Counted from the stretch's first letter, positions 42,751-52,826 are shown. The stretch: 64,000 bases of DNA from Lithodes maja (GCA_037953745.1 JBAKBP010003224.1:62001-126000); one strand, 5' to 3'. Numbers and translations are program-made. The notes: a model not told the origin generated them from the letters alone.

Positions 42751-44950
42751 GCTGCATTTTGTGTTACCACCACTGATAAGCCATTGGGCTTTTGGCAGAA
42801 AATGCCAAAAATGTTCAGTGATATCCGAGACATGTTTACATACAGTGTTCTCATCGTCCAGCATATTACTGCTTCATATTCATCAGCCAACTTAAAATAG
42901 CCCTATATAATATTTAATTATCACTAGAACAATACATTATACCATGTAGGAAGTCTTCTGGAGAAATAGGCCAAATTTAGACAAAAATGCAAGATAAACT
43001 AAATCACAAATGTATGCTAAAATAGCATTGACAAATCGCTAGATAGTCACCAGACACTAAAAACTTGTATGTCACTAGAAAACATATGTTGAAGTATCTA
43101 GAATAATCTTTAACAATCGAAATATCTCTCCAATTCCTTAAAATAGGGAAACTAACTTGAATATCGCTAGAATTCATCACATCTTGATGTCGCTAGATGG
43201 AAGTGATGTAAGTGATTCGCTGGATTTAGCGGTAGCAGCTACATTGGCAACATCGTACCAAGAACCTTCATTCCGTTATAATGAACAAGGTCAGATTTCG
43301 AAACTATTACAATTATTTCAAAGTTCAGAGATCATCAGATTGGTTTGGAAGTCGAAGTACACAATTTCAGTTCCATTAGTTTGACAAACATTTACATAAT
43401 AAATGATAATATGCTACTTAGAGGGTTTAATAAAGAAGCATTACTTTCCCGATATCGTATAAGCGTACGCAAGCTGTTGTTCTTTTGTTTTGTTTTAAGA
43501 ACATCAACAAACGCTTCGTATATTTGGGGTTCTTAGTTATACATTAGAACATATTTATAGTTTGCACACTCTTATAAGTATAAACACTTACTTGTTAAAG
43601 AGGAAATACACAAAAGCCCAATTTAGAATGATCGTGAATATCTTTATTTTGGAGTATGTTTGGGCTAATTTAAGACTACATTTAGATTGATAGAATTTGT
43701 TAACACTCGCCAATGAAATATGATGACTTGCTTACAGATATATACTTAAAGCTCGAATCGGCTTGACTTTAACCAGTTGTTTACTTATACCGCATTTTCC
43801 TTTACCATCATTATCTCTGGTAGACTGGAAATGGTGTCGTATTTCACACCCAAATGCCATAAAAGGGTGTCCAATATCAAGCCAACTCAACCCTGCTCCT
43901 CCACAGGGTTGAGTAAGTAAACAACGGGTTAAAGTCAAGCCGATTCGGGCTTTAAGTATATATCTGTAAGCAAGTCATCATATTTCATTGGCGAGTGTTA
44001 AAAAATTCTATCAATATAAATGTAGTCTTAAATTAGCCCAAACATACGCCAAAATAAAGATATTCACGATCATTCTAAATTGGGATTTTGTGTATTTCCT
44101 CTTAAACAAGTAAGTGTTTATACTTATAAGAGTGTGCAAACTATAAATATGTTCTAATGTATAACTAAGAACCGCAAATATACGAAGCGTTTGTTGATGT
44201 TCTTAAAACAAAACAAAAGAACAACAGCTTGCGTACGCTTATACGATATCGGGAAAGTAATGCTTCTTTATTAAACCCTCTAAGTAGCATATTATCATTT
44301 AGTATGTAAATGTTTGTTAAACTAATGGAACTGAAATTGTGTACTTCGACTTCCAAACCAATCTGATGATCTCTGAACTTTGAAATAATTGTAATAGTTT
44401 CGAAATCTGACCTTGTTCATTATAACGGAATGAAGGTTATTGGTTCGATGTTGCCAATGTAGCTGCTACCGCTAAATCCAGCGAATCACTTACATCACTT
44501 CCATCTAGCGACATCAAGATGTGATGAATTCTAGCGATATTCAAGTTAGTTTCCCTATTTTAAGGAATTGGAGAGGTATTTCGATTGTTAAAGATTATTC
44601 TAGATACTTCAACATATGTTTTCTAGTGACATACAAGTTTTTAGTGTCTGGTGACTATCTAGCGATTTGTCAATGCTATTCTAGCATACATTTGTGATTT
44701 AGTTTATCTTGCATTTTTGTCTAAATTTGGCCTATTTCCCCAGAAGACTTCCTATATGGTATAATGTATTGTTCTAGTGATAATTACATATTATATAGGG
44801 CTATTTTAAGTTGGCTGATGAATATGAAGCAGTAATATGCTGGACGATGAGAACACTGTATGTAAACATGTCTCGGATATCACTGAACATTTTTGGCATT
44901 TTCTGCCAAAAACCCAATGGCTTATCAGTGGTGGTAACACAAAATGCAGC
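42751..44950. mobile_element. Giant palindrome: two 1,037-bp arms around a 126-bp loop
   Basis: Left arm 42,751-43,787 and right arm 43,914-44,950 are reverse complements with few differences (for example ATAATAAAT versus TACTAAATG around 43,400/44,300). Outer ends are GCTGCATTTTGTG and CACAAAATGCAGC. The loop (43,788-43,913) is a copy of repeat L. The architecture is that of a foldback element. No ORF over about 75 codons lies in the arms. A clear target duplication was not seen (ATT on both sides at best). Confidence 0.85.
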
Positions 44951-45080
44951 ATTACTCAACCCTGTGGAGGAGACGGGGTTGAGTTGGCTTGATATTGGAC
45001 ACCCTTTTATGGCATTTGGGTGTGAAATACGACACCATTTCCAGTCTATCGGAGATAATGATGGTAAAGGAAAATGCGGT
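44951..45080 (-). repeat. Loop repeat L, copy 3 (inverted, abutting the palindrome)
   Basis: Directly after the right arm the sequence is the reverse complement of the palindrome loop, from ACTCAACCCTGTGGAGGAG to GGAAAATGCGGTATA. The local order is therefore arm, loop, inverted arm, inverted loop. Confidence 0.75.
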
Positions 45081-45243
45081 ATATTTATTATATTACGATG
45101 TTTCGTCTTTATTATATTCTTTGTTTTACTTTGTAGTGGTCATTTTGTAATATATATTTACATTCATGTTCAACAATAGTAAGCAAAAGTTGTATATATT
45201 ATGTAGGCATATACATTTTGAAGGCAGGCTCGTAAAAATTGTA

Positions 45244-45307
45244 CATTTTGTGCCACCCCACTGACAAGTGGGTGGGTTATCAGACTTTGGGGTGACACAA
45301 AATGCAG
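45244..45307. repeat. Small inverted repeat related to the palindrome ends
   Basis: CATTTTGTGCCACCCCA and TGGGGTGACACAAAATG are inverted copies around 30 bp. The right half plus CAGC equals the outer end of the palindrome arms (CACAAAATGCAGC), so it is probably a short derivative of the same family. Confidence 0.6.
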
Positions 45308-45673
45308 CTCTAGTATGGTTTCAATTATGTACTGGAACCAACTTCACGTGTGTCATTGCTGTTAAACATACATTACTTTACACAGAAAATACTTTCCTCC
45401 ATCTTCCTTAGCCGTAGATAATTAAGTTTTCTTTGGATAATTTAGTAAAGAAAACCGAAAATGTATCAATTTAGGACTGACAATAATAGTTCACCATTAT
45501 TTTCGGTATAAATTAATAATGATAGGTCTTAGTTGATGTTGTTTTTACTTTGAAATATGTGTTTTATATAAGTATACAATTAACAAAATGTCTCCAAAAT
45601 AAATTAACAGTGAAAACAGAAAGTACATTTTAGATCGTTTCTCATTGTATTCGTCTGCGCTGGGAAAGAGGCT
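45308..45673. other. AT-rich spacer, no gene seen
   Basis: No coding frame or recognised repeat. Confidence 0.4.
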
Positions 45674-45873
45674 TTGGCCGAAGCCGCCATGCCCATACAT
45701 TTGCGCCTGATCACACTTGTATTTTGAAGTGCTTTACTTAATTTGATTGTAATAACTAACCTAACCAGCTGAACCTAACCTAATGCAATACAATTCAGTA
45801 CAAAATAAGTAAAAATACATCGAAATACAATCATGATTAAGTACGAATGTAGAGGCATAATGGCTACGGCTAA
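45674..45873. mobile_element. Hairpin MITE family E, copy 2
   Basis: TTGGCCGAAGCCGCCATGCC at the left and GGCATAATGGCTACGGCTAA at the right are inverted, with the same internal ATACATCGAAATACAATCATGATTA block as copy 1 in reverse. Confidence 0.65.
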
Positions 45874-46498
45874 GGTCTCCCGCTCCCACTTCTACAGTAA
45901 TAATACTCCAGATTTTGGAGCGAAATATGTTGCTGGTTATGAAAACGTGACAATAAGAGGATGCAGAGACATACTAGTTGTTTAAGTTTTCATAAAGTAT
46001 CGAGGAATCAGCTGCTAAATGATTTAATTTGCCATCAGGTAGAAATAACTATACCATGAGCGTGACGTCACCATTTTACAAGACTTACACACTTCGGCGC
46101 CCTTCAAGAAATTTGAGTATGCAGTAGGTTTACTTGTTAGTGTCTATATACTTTGTCCCGACGGGCCTGGAGTCTCGGGAACGCACCTTCAATAACCAGG
46201 GGAATGAGAACGGTGGCGGCGGCGGGGGGGACTCTTCTGATGCTCTCCTTCAACGTCTCATAGAACTATAAGTAATTTTTACAGTTTTTTTTAAGACTGC
46301 ACCAATTTCTAGGGCTTTATAGTACTTTACGTCATTTATAAAGCTTTAAAAGACTTACAGAAATCTAGGACATTTTTAAAGCTTCAAGAAATGGAACTCT
46401 ACAACACTCTAAAAAGGTGATAGAGCTTTAGGGAATGTTCACGAGTCACTACAACGCTCTAGAGTTATATAGAACTATGAACTACACAGAGCTTTGGA
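45874..46498. other. Spacer holding one arm of an outer inverted pair
   Basis: 46,124-46,155 is inverted to 41,241-41,272. A GGC-rich stretch is at 46,212-46,232. No gene was recognised. Confidence 0.45.
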
Positions 46499-46672
46499 AC
46501 AAGTACACTCGACCAAAACACAATCTTTACACTGGTGAGCTGTAAATAATCTAGTGTGAACGGAGTGAATCGGGTGAAACATACGTCTGTGAGGTATTAT
46601 CATAAGATTTCGACCCACTTCCAGAATGTTTAGAGCGTTGGTGTAAAGATTGTTTTTTTGGTCGAGTGTACA
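46499..46672. mobile_element. Hairpin element H
   Basis: GTACACTCGACCAAAACAC (46,503) and GGTCGAGTGTAC (46,660-46,671) head inverted arms of about 32 bp that include CAATCTTTACAC. The interior is unique here. Confidence 0.6.
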
Positions 46673-46679
46673 TCTCATA

Positions 46680-46772
46680 TTTTTTTTTTTTTTTTTTTTT
46701 TTTTTTCTATGTGATTGAGGGAGGCAAAAGGCATAACTGCCTATAGCGAGTGCCTCCCCCATAGTTGAAAGA
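46680..46772 (-). mobile_element. LINE-B 3' tip
   Basis: T27 (46,680-46,706) then TGTGATTGAGGGAGGCAAAA and GCGAGTGCCTCCCCCATAG, matching the last 65 bp of LINE-B at 58,785-58,850. A very short 5'-truncated insertion. Confidence 0.75.
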
Positions 46773-46877
46773 GTGATGGTAATATGGTAATATGGTATAT
46801 ATAAGCTGACAACTAGAGTCAGCTGTTGCCAGACAATTTTCTCTGTACTAGGAAGGGACTATCATATTCCAAGGGTT

Positions 46878-47102
46878 AATTGACCACTTGCAAGTTTCAG
46901 GCTATAAGGAAGTTGGAGTTTTTACATCGATATTTAGCAGAATTACCAGCTAAAATAGGATCGTAGTACATTTATAAATACATAATACCAAATTAACATA
47001 CTTTTTATCCATCAGAAACCTACATTATTATTGCATTTCTGTTTAATATCTATGTCTACGGCTCCAATATCCTTATAGCCTGAAACTCGCAAGTGGTCAA
47101 TT
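46878..47102. mobile_element. Hairpin MITE G
   Basis: AATTGACCACTTGCAAGTTT... and ...AAACTCGCAAGTGGTCAATT form terminal inverted repeats of about 40 bp around an AT-rich centre of about 145 bp. Only one copy was seen. Confidence 0.75.
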
Positions 47103-47517
47103 ATGAGTTTGAGCTGTGGTGTTCATAAAGTATTGCATTTTGAGTCCGAGCATCAATAAGCTGTTCGATTCTTAGTTCTTGAGAATACAAAGAGTCCCAG
47201 TGATTATATCCTTGTTAATTATTGATTCTTTAACCCTTTACGGACGGGGACATTTGTAACTTTTACTACCTGCCAGGCGGGCAGATTTACCCTAAACGAG
47301 CATCATTCCATGCTCTTTTTCATGCATAAACAAGAGCCAGAGCATAATACAATTATTTATCCGTGAAAGGGCGATAATAGAGCTTTCCAATGACACCTGA
47401 ATCATCCTTCTACGACAACGGGTTCGCTTGCAACTATGTTGCACACGAGTACAAAAACCCTAAAATACGGTAATTTCCCGAGATTTTACCCTGTCTAGCG
47501 AGGAGAGGGATGTGTAG

Positions 47518-48727
47518 TTAGTTAGTTAGTTAATTCTTTATTTCATAAAAGGTTACATGGTAGCATTTTACATATATACAGTGTATACAATTTCATCCTA
47601 CCGCAAGGTGGGTTCATTATTTTGAACATACAGTATCCGTGACTTAATGGCATCTATGTCATTTTCCATCATACTTTCAATGTTATACTCTGAAAGTAGT
47701 ACAGACTTGGCTTCGTTAGCCAGGAACAGATCCTCGGACACATTTAACAGGCATTTTCTTAAATATTTGCAGGGATTACTAATTATTTTATAACTAAACC
47801 TGATTCTCTGCCAATTTATAAAATGATTAAACGTCATTAGTCCTGCAAGGTGACATGCTTTATGGTTGCTCTCCCAGTATCTTAGCTTCATCATTTTCTT
47901 TATTGCTTTATGGAAGCCTATTGCAAATTGTTTCAATGGGACATAACATTTCTTATTACAGAACCACAATTCTGATCCATAAAAACTCATACAATAACTC
48001 TGAAATAATTTACTAAATACATTACAGCTAACGCTAGAAAATTTCCGCAAAAGGCAATTGAATTCATTATAAAACTTATTCCTGCATCTTATTATGTCTT
48101 TGTCATTATGCAAATTGCAATCTATTACAAAGCCAAGATATCTACATTCGTGTACAACTTCTAACTTACTTTCATATAAATATAAAATCGGATCCTTGAC
48201 ATTATCGTGTTTGTGCTTAAAATACATACAAACGGACTTACTTGGATTAATTTCAATATCAATTGCCTTTGCTTCATTTTCAATTATGTTCAATAATTCT
48301 TGTAAACCTGATGAAGAAGGAGAAAGCAGAACCAAGTCATCGGCATAAGCAATTATGTTGCTAGATCTGTTACCCAACTTGCAGCCTGTACTACTCTCAG
48401 ATACTTTTTCTATCATGTCATTAATGTAAATATTAAATAGAACTGTTGACAGAATACCACCTTGTCTCACTCCATTTTTAATTTTCCAAGGATCTGATAC
48501 TGCATCTTTATGCTTAGTAGCTACACTTTGATTCCTATATAAGAAATATAAAATATTTACATAAAAAATAGGAATATTTAATTTTAAAAGTTTATGAATA
48601 AGCTTAAAATGATTAACTTTATCAAACGCTTTCTTCAAATCTATAAAAGAGGCATATACATTTGAGCTTAAAGAATTATATCTTAAAATGGTTTCCTTTA
48701 AAACTAAGCATGCTGTAGACGTAGAGT
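47518..48727 (-). mobile_element. LINE-C: 5'-truncated LINE with 13-bp target duplication
   Basis: GAGGGATGTGTAG lies on both sides (47,505-47,517 and 48,728-48,740). The 3' end on the minus strand is a TAAC microsatellite (47,518-47,535) instead of poly-A. The 1,210-bp insert carries one open frame with no internal stop, so the insertion is probably young. Confidence 0.92.
47598..48727 (-). CDS. LINE-C reverse transcriptase, N-terminally truncated
   Basis: About 375 codons are open from the insertion boundary to a stop at 47,598. The upstream ATG at 48,755 and the first few codons come from flanking DNA. Motifs: SFIDLKKAFDKVNH, NGVRQGGILSTVLFNIYIN, IAYADDLVLLSPS (catalytic YADD), INPSKSVCMYF and CRYLGFVID, followed by the thumb and a C-terminal region. 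Fingers and endonuclease are missing because of 5' truncation. The YADDLVLLSPS style and simple-repeat tail fit CR1/L2/Rex-like clades better than jockey. I cannot assign a clade with confidence. Confidence 0.88.
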
Positions 48728-48937
48728 GAGGGATGTGTAGGTATGTGTTATACATGCCAGTAACCTCGTTAGGCTCGGGCCAAGCAGTCAGAGCCCGCCT
48801 GCGGTCCTCCCACCGCGTGGACTCTCTCTCAGAGCCGATAATGTGCTCAAAATCCCTTGCGACTTAAGTTGGGACCCACTGTTTAGGCTATGGTTCTCTA
48901 ACCCGACTTAAGTCGAGAGCCGCTGCTTGAGGGTTAA

Positions 48938-49097
48938 GCTAAAGCTCAAGAATTTACCAGTACCTAGTAAAGAGCTCTGATATCTATTGAGCTTTGAAAA
49001 TTGTTGTAGTGAAAGAGCTCTCGTATTCAGTGAACTTTGATTGGCAATATACTGTATAGTGAAGTCCTCTCATATTCACCGAGCTTCGTTAACTAAT
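48938..49097. other. Short spacer with AAGAGCTCT-type repeats
   Basis: The sequence alternates AGAGCTCT and TGAGCTTTGA phrases (48,970-49,085), suggesting a decayed tandem repeat. No gene was seen. Confidence 0.35.
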
Positions 49098-49245
49098 AAA
49101 GAGCACGGAAGCACAGTTTTTAAGTACAGCAGGATTAGCACCGTCCGTACCGTACACCTTAGTATTAAGCTCAGAGAGGGTAAAAGTACATCTTTAGAAG
49201 AGATTATGATATTAGGCATAAGTAGGAGAGAGGGGGGGGGGGGGG
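49098..49245 (-). mobile_element. Internal LINE-B fragment
   Basis: Matches 60,301-60,440 of the long LINE-B copy on the same strand (CACGGAAGCACAGTTTTT, TACATCTTTAGAAGAGATTA), the part encoding the SSKDVLS...GPDGVPP region. It ends at a G-run and CAC/CAT-rich simple sequence. Confidence 0.75.
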
Positions 49246-49466
49246 GGTACTGTCACGACTACCATAATCATCATCACTATTACCACCATCATCACTACTA
49301 CTCTCACCATCATCACAACTACTGTTATACCATCTTCACTACCACTATCACCATGAGTCCTTTGTATTTTGATGGCCAACTATCAACACTATTACTATCA
49401 CCATCATCAGACCCCCTCTACCCACACGTCAGTAGTAGGGCTTCCTGAAAAGGCAAGTTTAAGAGG
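49246..49466. repeat. Trinucleotide-rich simple sequence
   Basis: CATCAT, CACTAC and ACCATCATC phrases dominate 49,256-49,350 and again around 49,390-49,420. A histidine-rich frame across it is a by-product. Confidence 0.6.
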
Positions 49467-49800
49467 GTAGTGCTTGGTTTTTAGTCTATATATTTATTTA
49501 TTAATATGCCTATATTTTTTAGCTTCCTCGCTAAACCTCCATCAAACTTAGAAAAACCCCCCCTAGACCCTCTTTCAAGATAAATTTGTACATTTTTCAG
49601 TAGAAAATGTCCCAGCCAAAGGCCGGTTCCATCTAAAATAAGAGGCTCGCTATCGCTCGCCAGGAAAAAATCGACACCTGAAGGGCACGAAAGGCTTTAA
49701 AATTAGGCAAAAGGTCTCAAAATGGCCAAACTAACGGAACGAACGTCTTAAAACCTCAAAACTAATATGCTTAACACAAAAAGCGAGTACTACCCTCTCA
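49467..49800 (+). mobile_element. Repeat X, full-length copy
   Basis: It begins GAGGGTAGTGCTTGGTTTTT and ends AAAAAGCGAGTACTACCCTC, so the ends are inverted, giving a 330-bp MITE-like unit. It includes TTCCTCGCTAAACCTCCATC and the core GGCTCGCTATCGCTCGCCAG (49,645-49,664). Confidence 0.7.
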
Positions 49801-49922
49801 AACAAATAGGTTCACAAAGGCAAATAACGAACGCTTGTGTATGTTAACAAATCTCGCGCGGTAGTGTCGTCGGCGGATGTCTGGGATTTACTTTGAAAAT
49901 ATTTTGAAAAAAGTAAATGTCG

Positions 49923-49979
49923 TTAAGGGGGTAGTGCTTGTTAAGGGGGTAGTGCTTGTTAAGGGGGTAGTGCTTGTTT
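49923..49979. repeat. 18-bp tandem repeat, three copies
   Basis: TTAAGGGGGTAGTGCTTG is repeated three times at the start of the next X copy. It is an amplification of that element's terminal sequence. Confidence 0.9.
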
Positions 49980-50330
49980 TTTGGTGAATGTATATAATTA
50001 TTTATGTATTTTTTAGTTTCCTCGCAAGACCTCCATCAAGCTTAAAAATACACCCCTAGACCCTCTTTCAAGATAAATGTGTAGCCTACATTTTTCGGTA
50101 GAAAAATGTCCCGGCCAGAGGCTGTTTCCTTCTAAAATTACAGGCTCGCTGTCGCTCGCCAGGAAAAATCGTCACCTAAATGGCACGAATAGTCTTAATA
50201 TTGACAAAGAAATGGGGCGAAAGGCATCAAAATCGCCAAACAAATGGAACAAATGTCTTAAAATGGCAAAACTAATATGCTGAACATAAGGGAGAAGGGG
50301 GTCCAGAAAAAGCGACTACCTGCCCCTTAA
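49960..50330 (+). mobile_element. Repeat X, second full-length copy
   Basis: GGGGGTAGTGCTTGTTTTTT to AAAAAGCGACTACCTGCCCC. The core reads GGCTCGCTGTCGCTCGCCAG (50,144-50,163). Confidence 0.7.
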
Positions 50331-50433
50331 AAACTAATAAAACTTCAAAACGCACCCACAAATTTACCGTACTTTAAATAGGATGAGTCACTCTCTCGGT
50401 AATAGGTTCTCTTTGTAGGAGGTGACGATTATT

Positions 50434-50646
50434 ATAGTCGGTTCATTCTAGGTTGGCTAGAAATCGTAACCTCTAACCTCTGTAACTCAAAAAGGGCTAG
50501 AGCAAATGAGGTGTTAATTTATACACATACTCCCTAGCCAAGTTTTCATATTTGGTAGACATATTAGCTTGATTACTCTAGTCCTTTTTGAGTTATGAGA
50601 GGTTAGGGGTTATGATTTTTGCCCAACCTAGAATGAACGGACTATA
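50434..50646. mobile_element. Hairpin MITE family A, copy 3 with different ends
   Basis: The ends TATAGTCGGTTCATTCTAGG and CCTAGAATGAACGGACTATA are inverted and differ from copies 1 and 2. The interior CTCTGTAACTCAAAAAGGGC and TTAGCTTGATTACTCTAGTC is the family core. Confidence 0.75.
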
Positions 50647-51184
50647 GTGCTAGTATTACCCTGCCAGACCAGCGTTGGCGACAACAGTTGAGGAAAAAAA
50701 AGTGCTCAGTGTGATGCAGGCTTATCCCAATCTGGATGAACCTAAATAAATAATTATATAATACGCCGATCGTATTTTATAATTTAGTTACCAATAAAAG
50801 CACTATTTTCTTATACGCGTATTACAGAAAACGAGTTATTTTCAATAGGTAACTAGCTTATAATAATCAAATGTCCTTAACATTATATAGTTTATTTCGA
50901 GTATATATAGGTAAAGCCAGCAATATTTAGTATTTTAACAATCTGAATTAATTTATATAAAATAAAGAACGTTAAATACTAACTTAATGTTGACCATAAT
51001 ACAAACAAGCTGCTATGTCTACAATTTAGGCTATTTGAAAGTCTCGATTTCATGTATCCAACACTTTCGTCTTGCAACAGTGCTGATAAGTTGCATTTTG
51101 TGTTCTCCATGCTATCGCTAGTTTTAGCACAGGGTTATCACACTTAGCATTATTAATATTCTAACACCAGGCGACAAAGACCAT
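50647..51184. other. Region upstream of the kinase-like gene
   Basis: AT-rich DNA with no repeat family recognised and no convincing core promoter. A poly-A run is at 50,692-50,700. Confidence 0.4.
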
Positions 51185-51931
51185 ATGGCACTAAACTGGG
51201 CTATCAAAGTAAACAAAGGTGAGGATATATTATTGGCGAACTCAGTGACAATGGACACCTATCACATGAGTTACGAGGAGATCATGGCTTGTGTGAAATT
51301 TGTTAAGCCTCTGGGTAAGGGAAGTTTTGGTGAGGCTTCTCTGGTGATGTATTGGGGACAGCTCGCATGTATGAAGAAGTCTGACATAATGGATCGTGTT
51401 GAATTGTATCAGGCTGAGGCAAGGGTGATGTGTGCAGTTAGTGGGGCGGGTGGGGCGCCCCGCTTGTTGGCTGTAGGGTCAGACCGACCCATTCTCATAA
51501 TGGACTATTGTGAAGGCACGACATTGCGTGAATTCTGCAAGAGTCCCGCTGCAGCAGACCGGAGCCTGCTGTATGCGGTAACAGCTGACTTGGTGCTGAA
51601 GTTGCAGGAAATTCACGACTGTGGATACTGCCACAATGATGTGACTCCAGCCAACGTCTTGGTCAGCAACTCGGGTGGTCATTACACTACTCATATCATC
51701 GACTTTGGACTGGCCAAGCCTTTGACTCTGAGAAATGCTGAGTTGGACATCAAGGATGCACTTCAAACAATAAGTCGGCTCACTTTCCCCGATGTCATGC
51801 TAAACCTTAGGACCATAACTGATGCTGCCTTCCCTAACTACCCCACCGATGATAGTTTGACAGCCGTGCCCGTGGCCAGAATATTAGCTGATTTGGAGAA
51901 TCTACAGTACTTTCATTGGTTCCCTGCTTGA
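51185..51931 (+). CDS. Intronless protein-kinase-like protein (248 aa)
   Basis: Predicted phosphotransferase of the protein-kinase fold. Visible motifs: glycine loop GKGSFGEA (44-51), ATP-binding lysine in ACMKK (64 or 65), likely alpha-C glutamate E78, hinge region ILIMDYCEG (103-111), catalytic loop HNDVTPANVLV (150-160, HND replacing HRD) and DFGLA (173-177). After DFG there are only about 70 residues and no APE motif, so the C-lobe is short compared with a typical 260-residue domain. The start is the first ATG in frame; ATG at 51,251 (MDTYHMSYEE) is an alternative. Single exon, surrounded by transposons. It could be a lineage-specific kinase family member, a retrocopy or a gene carried by a mobile or viral element. 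No poly-A or target duplication was seen beside it. Confidence 0.8.
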   Translation: MALNWAIKVNKGEDILLANSVTMDTYHMSYEEIMACVKFVKPLGKGSFGEASLVMYWGQLACMKKSDIMDRVELYQAEARVMCAVSGAGGAPRLLAVGSDRPILIMDYCEGTTLREFCKSPAAADRSLLYAVTADLVLKLQEIHDCGYCHNDVTPANVLVSNSGGHYTTHIIDFGLAKPLTLRNAELDIKDALQTISRLTFPDVMLNLRTITDAAFPNYPTDDSLTAVPVARILADLENLQYFHWFPA

Positions 51932-52284
51932 TGGTGTTAGGATGGTAGCTTAGCTTATATATATATATTTGGTTTTCTGGTCCACTCACAAGTCACAATA
52001 ATTACATATCCCTTTGAATCTCTAGGAAAACAATACTCTGAAGCATTTTAGATGTTGTGTAACACTGCACTATCATGCTTCGGTTTGTTTTCGATACAGA
52101 TTCAAATTGTAAAAATGGAATAGTATTTTGTAACTCAAAATGTGTGCCTCTGCAAAACATATATTTTCTCTTGTGTTGGGGTTGTCGGTGGTGAAGGTTA
52201 GTGGTTGTCCAGAGTAGTATATGTTTGGCTAATATTATGCGTGCCATAATTTTTTCAAAGCAACAACCATCCTATTTTAGGGGG
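51932..52284. other. Downstream of the kinase-like gene, nothing recognised
   Basis: A TA microsatellite at 51,956-51,968 and AT-rich DNA. No canonical AATAAA was found within about 300 bp of the stop codon. Confidence 0.4.
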
Positions 52285-52520
52285 GTCACAGGCTTTCTCT
52301 CTTTTTCTCTCTTTCTCTGGCTTGTATCTATTCGGCCCCATTCAGCCTATTACTCCCATCCAGGTGTACAATACTGGCTCGCTATCGCTCGCCAGGGAGA
52401 AATCAACACCTGGATGGGGATAAACGTCTTAAAACAGTTGGCTAAATGGGGCCAAATGGATACAAGTCAGAGAAAGAGAGAAAAGGAGAGAAAGATAAAA
52501 AGAAGCAGGCGACCTCCCCC
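52285..52520. mobile_element. Hairpin element K with repeat X core in its centre
   Basis: Arms CTCTGGCTTGTATCTATTCG / ATGGATACAAGTCAGAG, bordered by TTTCTCTCT and AGAGAGAAA stretches, are inverted. The centre carries TGGCTCGCTATCGCTCGCCA (52,374-52,393) flanked by CCATCCAGGTGT / ACACCTGGATGG. The outer ends are GGGGGGTCACAGGC and GCGACCTCCCCCC. Confidence 0.72.
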
Positions 52521-52769
52521 CCCCCCCCCCCACCCTTAATCATCAGTTGATTAACTAGATGAATTAACCACTGCATAAGAAGCTACACTTGTAATTCAGT
52601 TATGCGCGTTATATTTCCATGTATATGATCACGGAGAGGAGCAGAACTTATGTGGCCAACTGTACATACATACACTCGGTCATAAAAGAAAGGTAACATT
52701 GACCCTGAACCATCGACGTCACCAAACGGAATGGTGGCTGTGGCTTGTGGGAGGGAGTAGTTGGGGAGC

Positions 52770-52771
52770 TG

Positions 52772-52812
<41 letters not shown>

Positions 52813-52826
52813 ATCTATCTATATAG
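52770..52826. repeat. CTAT tetranucleotide microsatellite
   Basis: CTAT repeated about eleven times, then interrupted ATCTATCTATAT. Confidence 0.95.

Larger units (their letters stand above)
47230..48937. mobile_element. Possible TTAA-type element interrupted by LINE-C
   Basis: TTAACCCTTTACGGACGG at the left and CGCTGCTTGAGGGTTAA at the right are weakly inverted and end in TTAA, like the P1 and P2 MITEs. Without LINE-C and one target copy it is about 485 bp. The right half contains CGACTTAAGT repeats (48,859 and 48,904). Assignment is tentative. Confidence 0.4.

Noticed and set aside
43157..43384. Short ORFs in the arms of the palindrome, including the mirrored 63-codon pair at 43,345 and 44,356
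   Set aside because: They have AT-rich composition and no motif, and the mirror image is a consequence of the inverted repeat.
42751..44950. Maverick/Polinton or Helitron assignment for the palindrome
   Set aside because: No integrase, DNA polymerase B or helicase coding sequence, and the ends do not match AGTATT or TC...CTRR.
45765..45790. AACCTAACCT stretch as interstitial arthropod telomere repeat
   Set aside because: Only a few imperfect units inside MITE E, too short for a telomeric tract.
48728..48755. First codons of the LINE-C frame (MYNTYLHIP) as the native N-terminus
   Set aside because: They lie outside the 13-bp target duplication boundary and come from flanking DNA.
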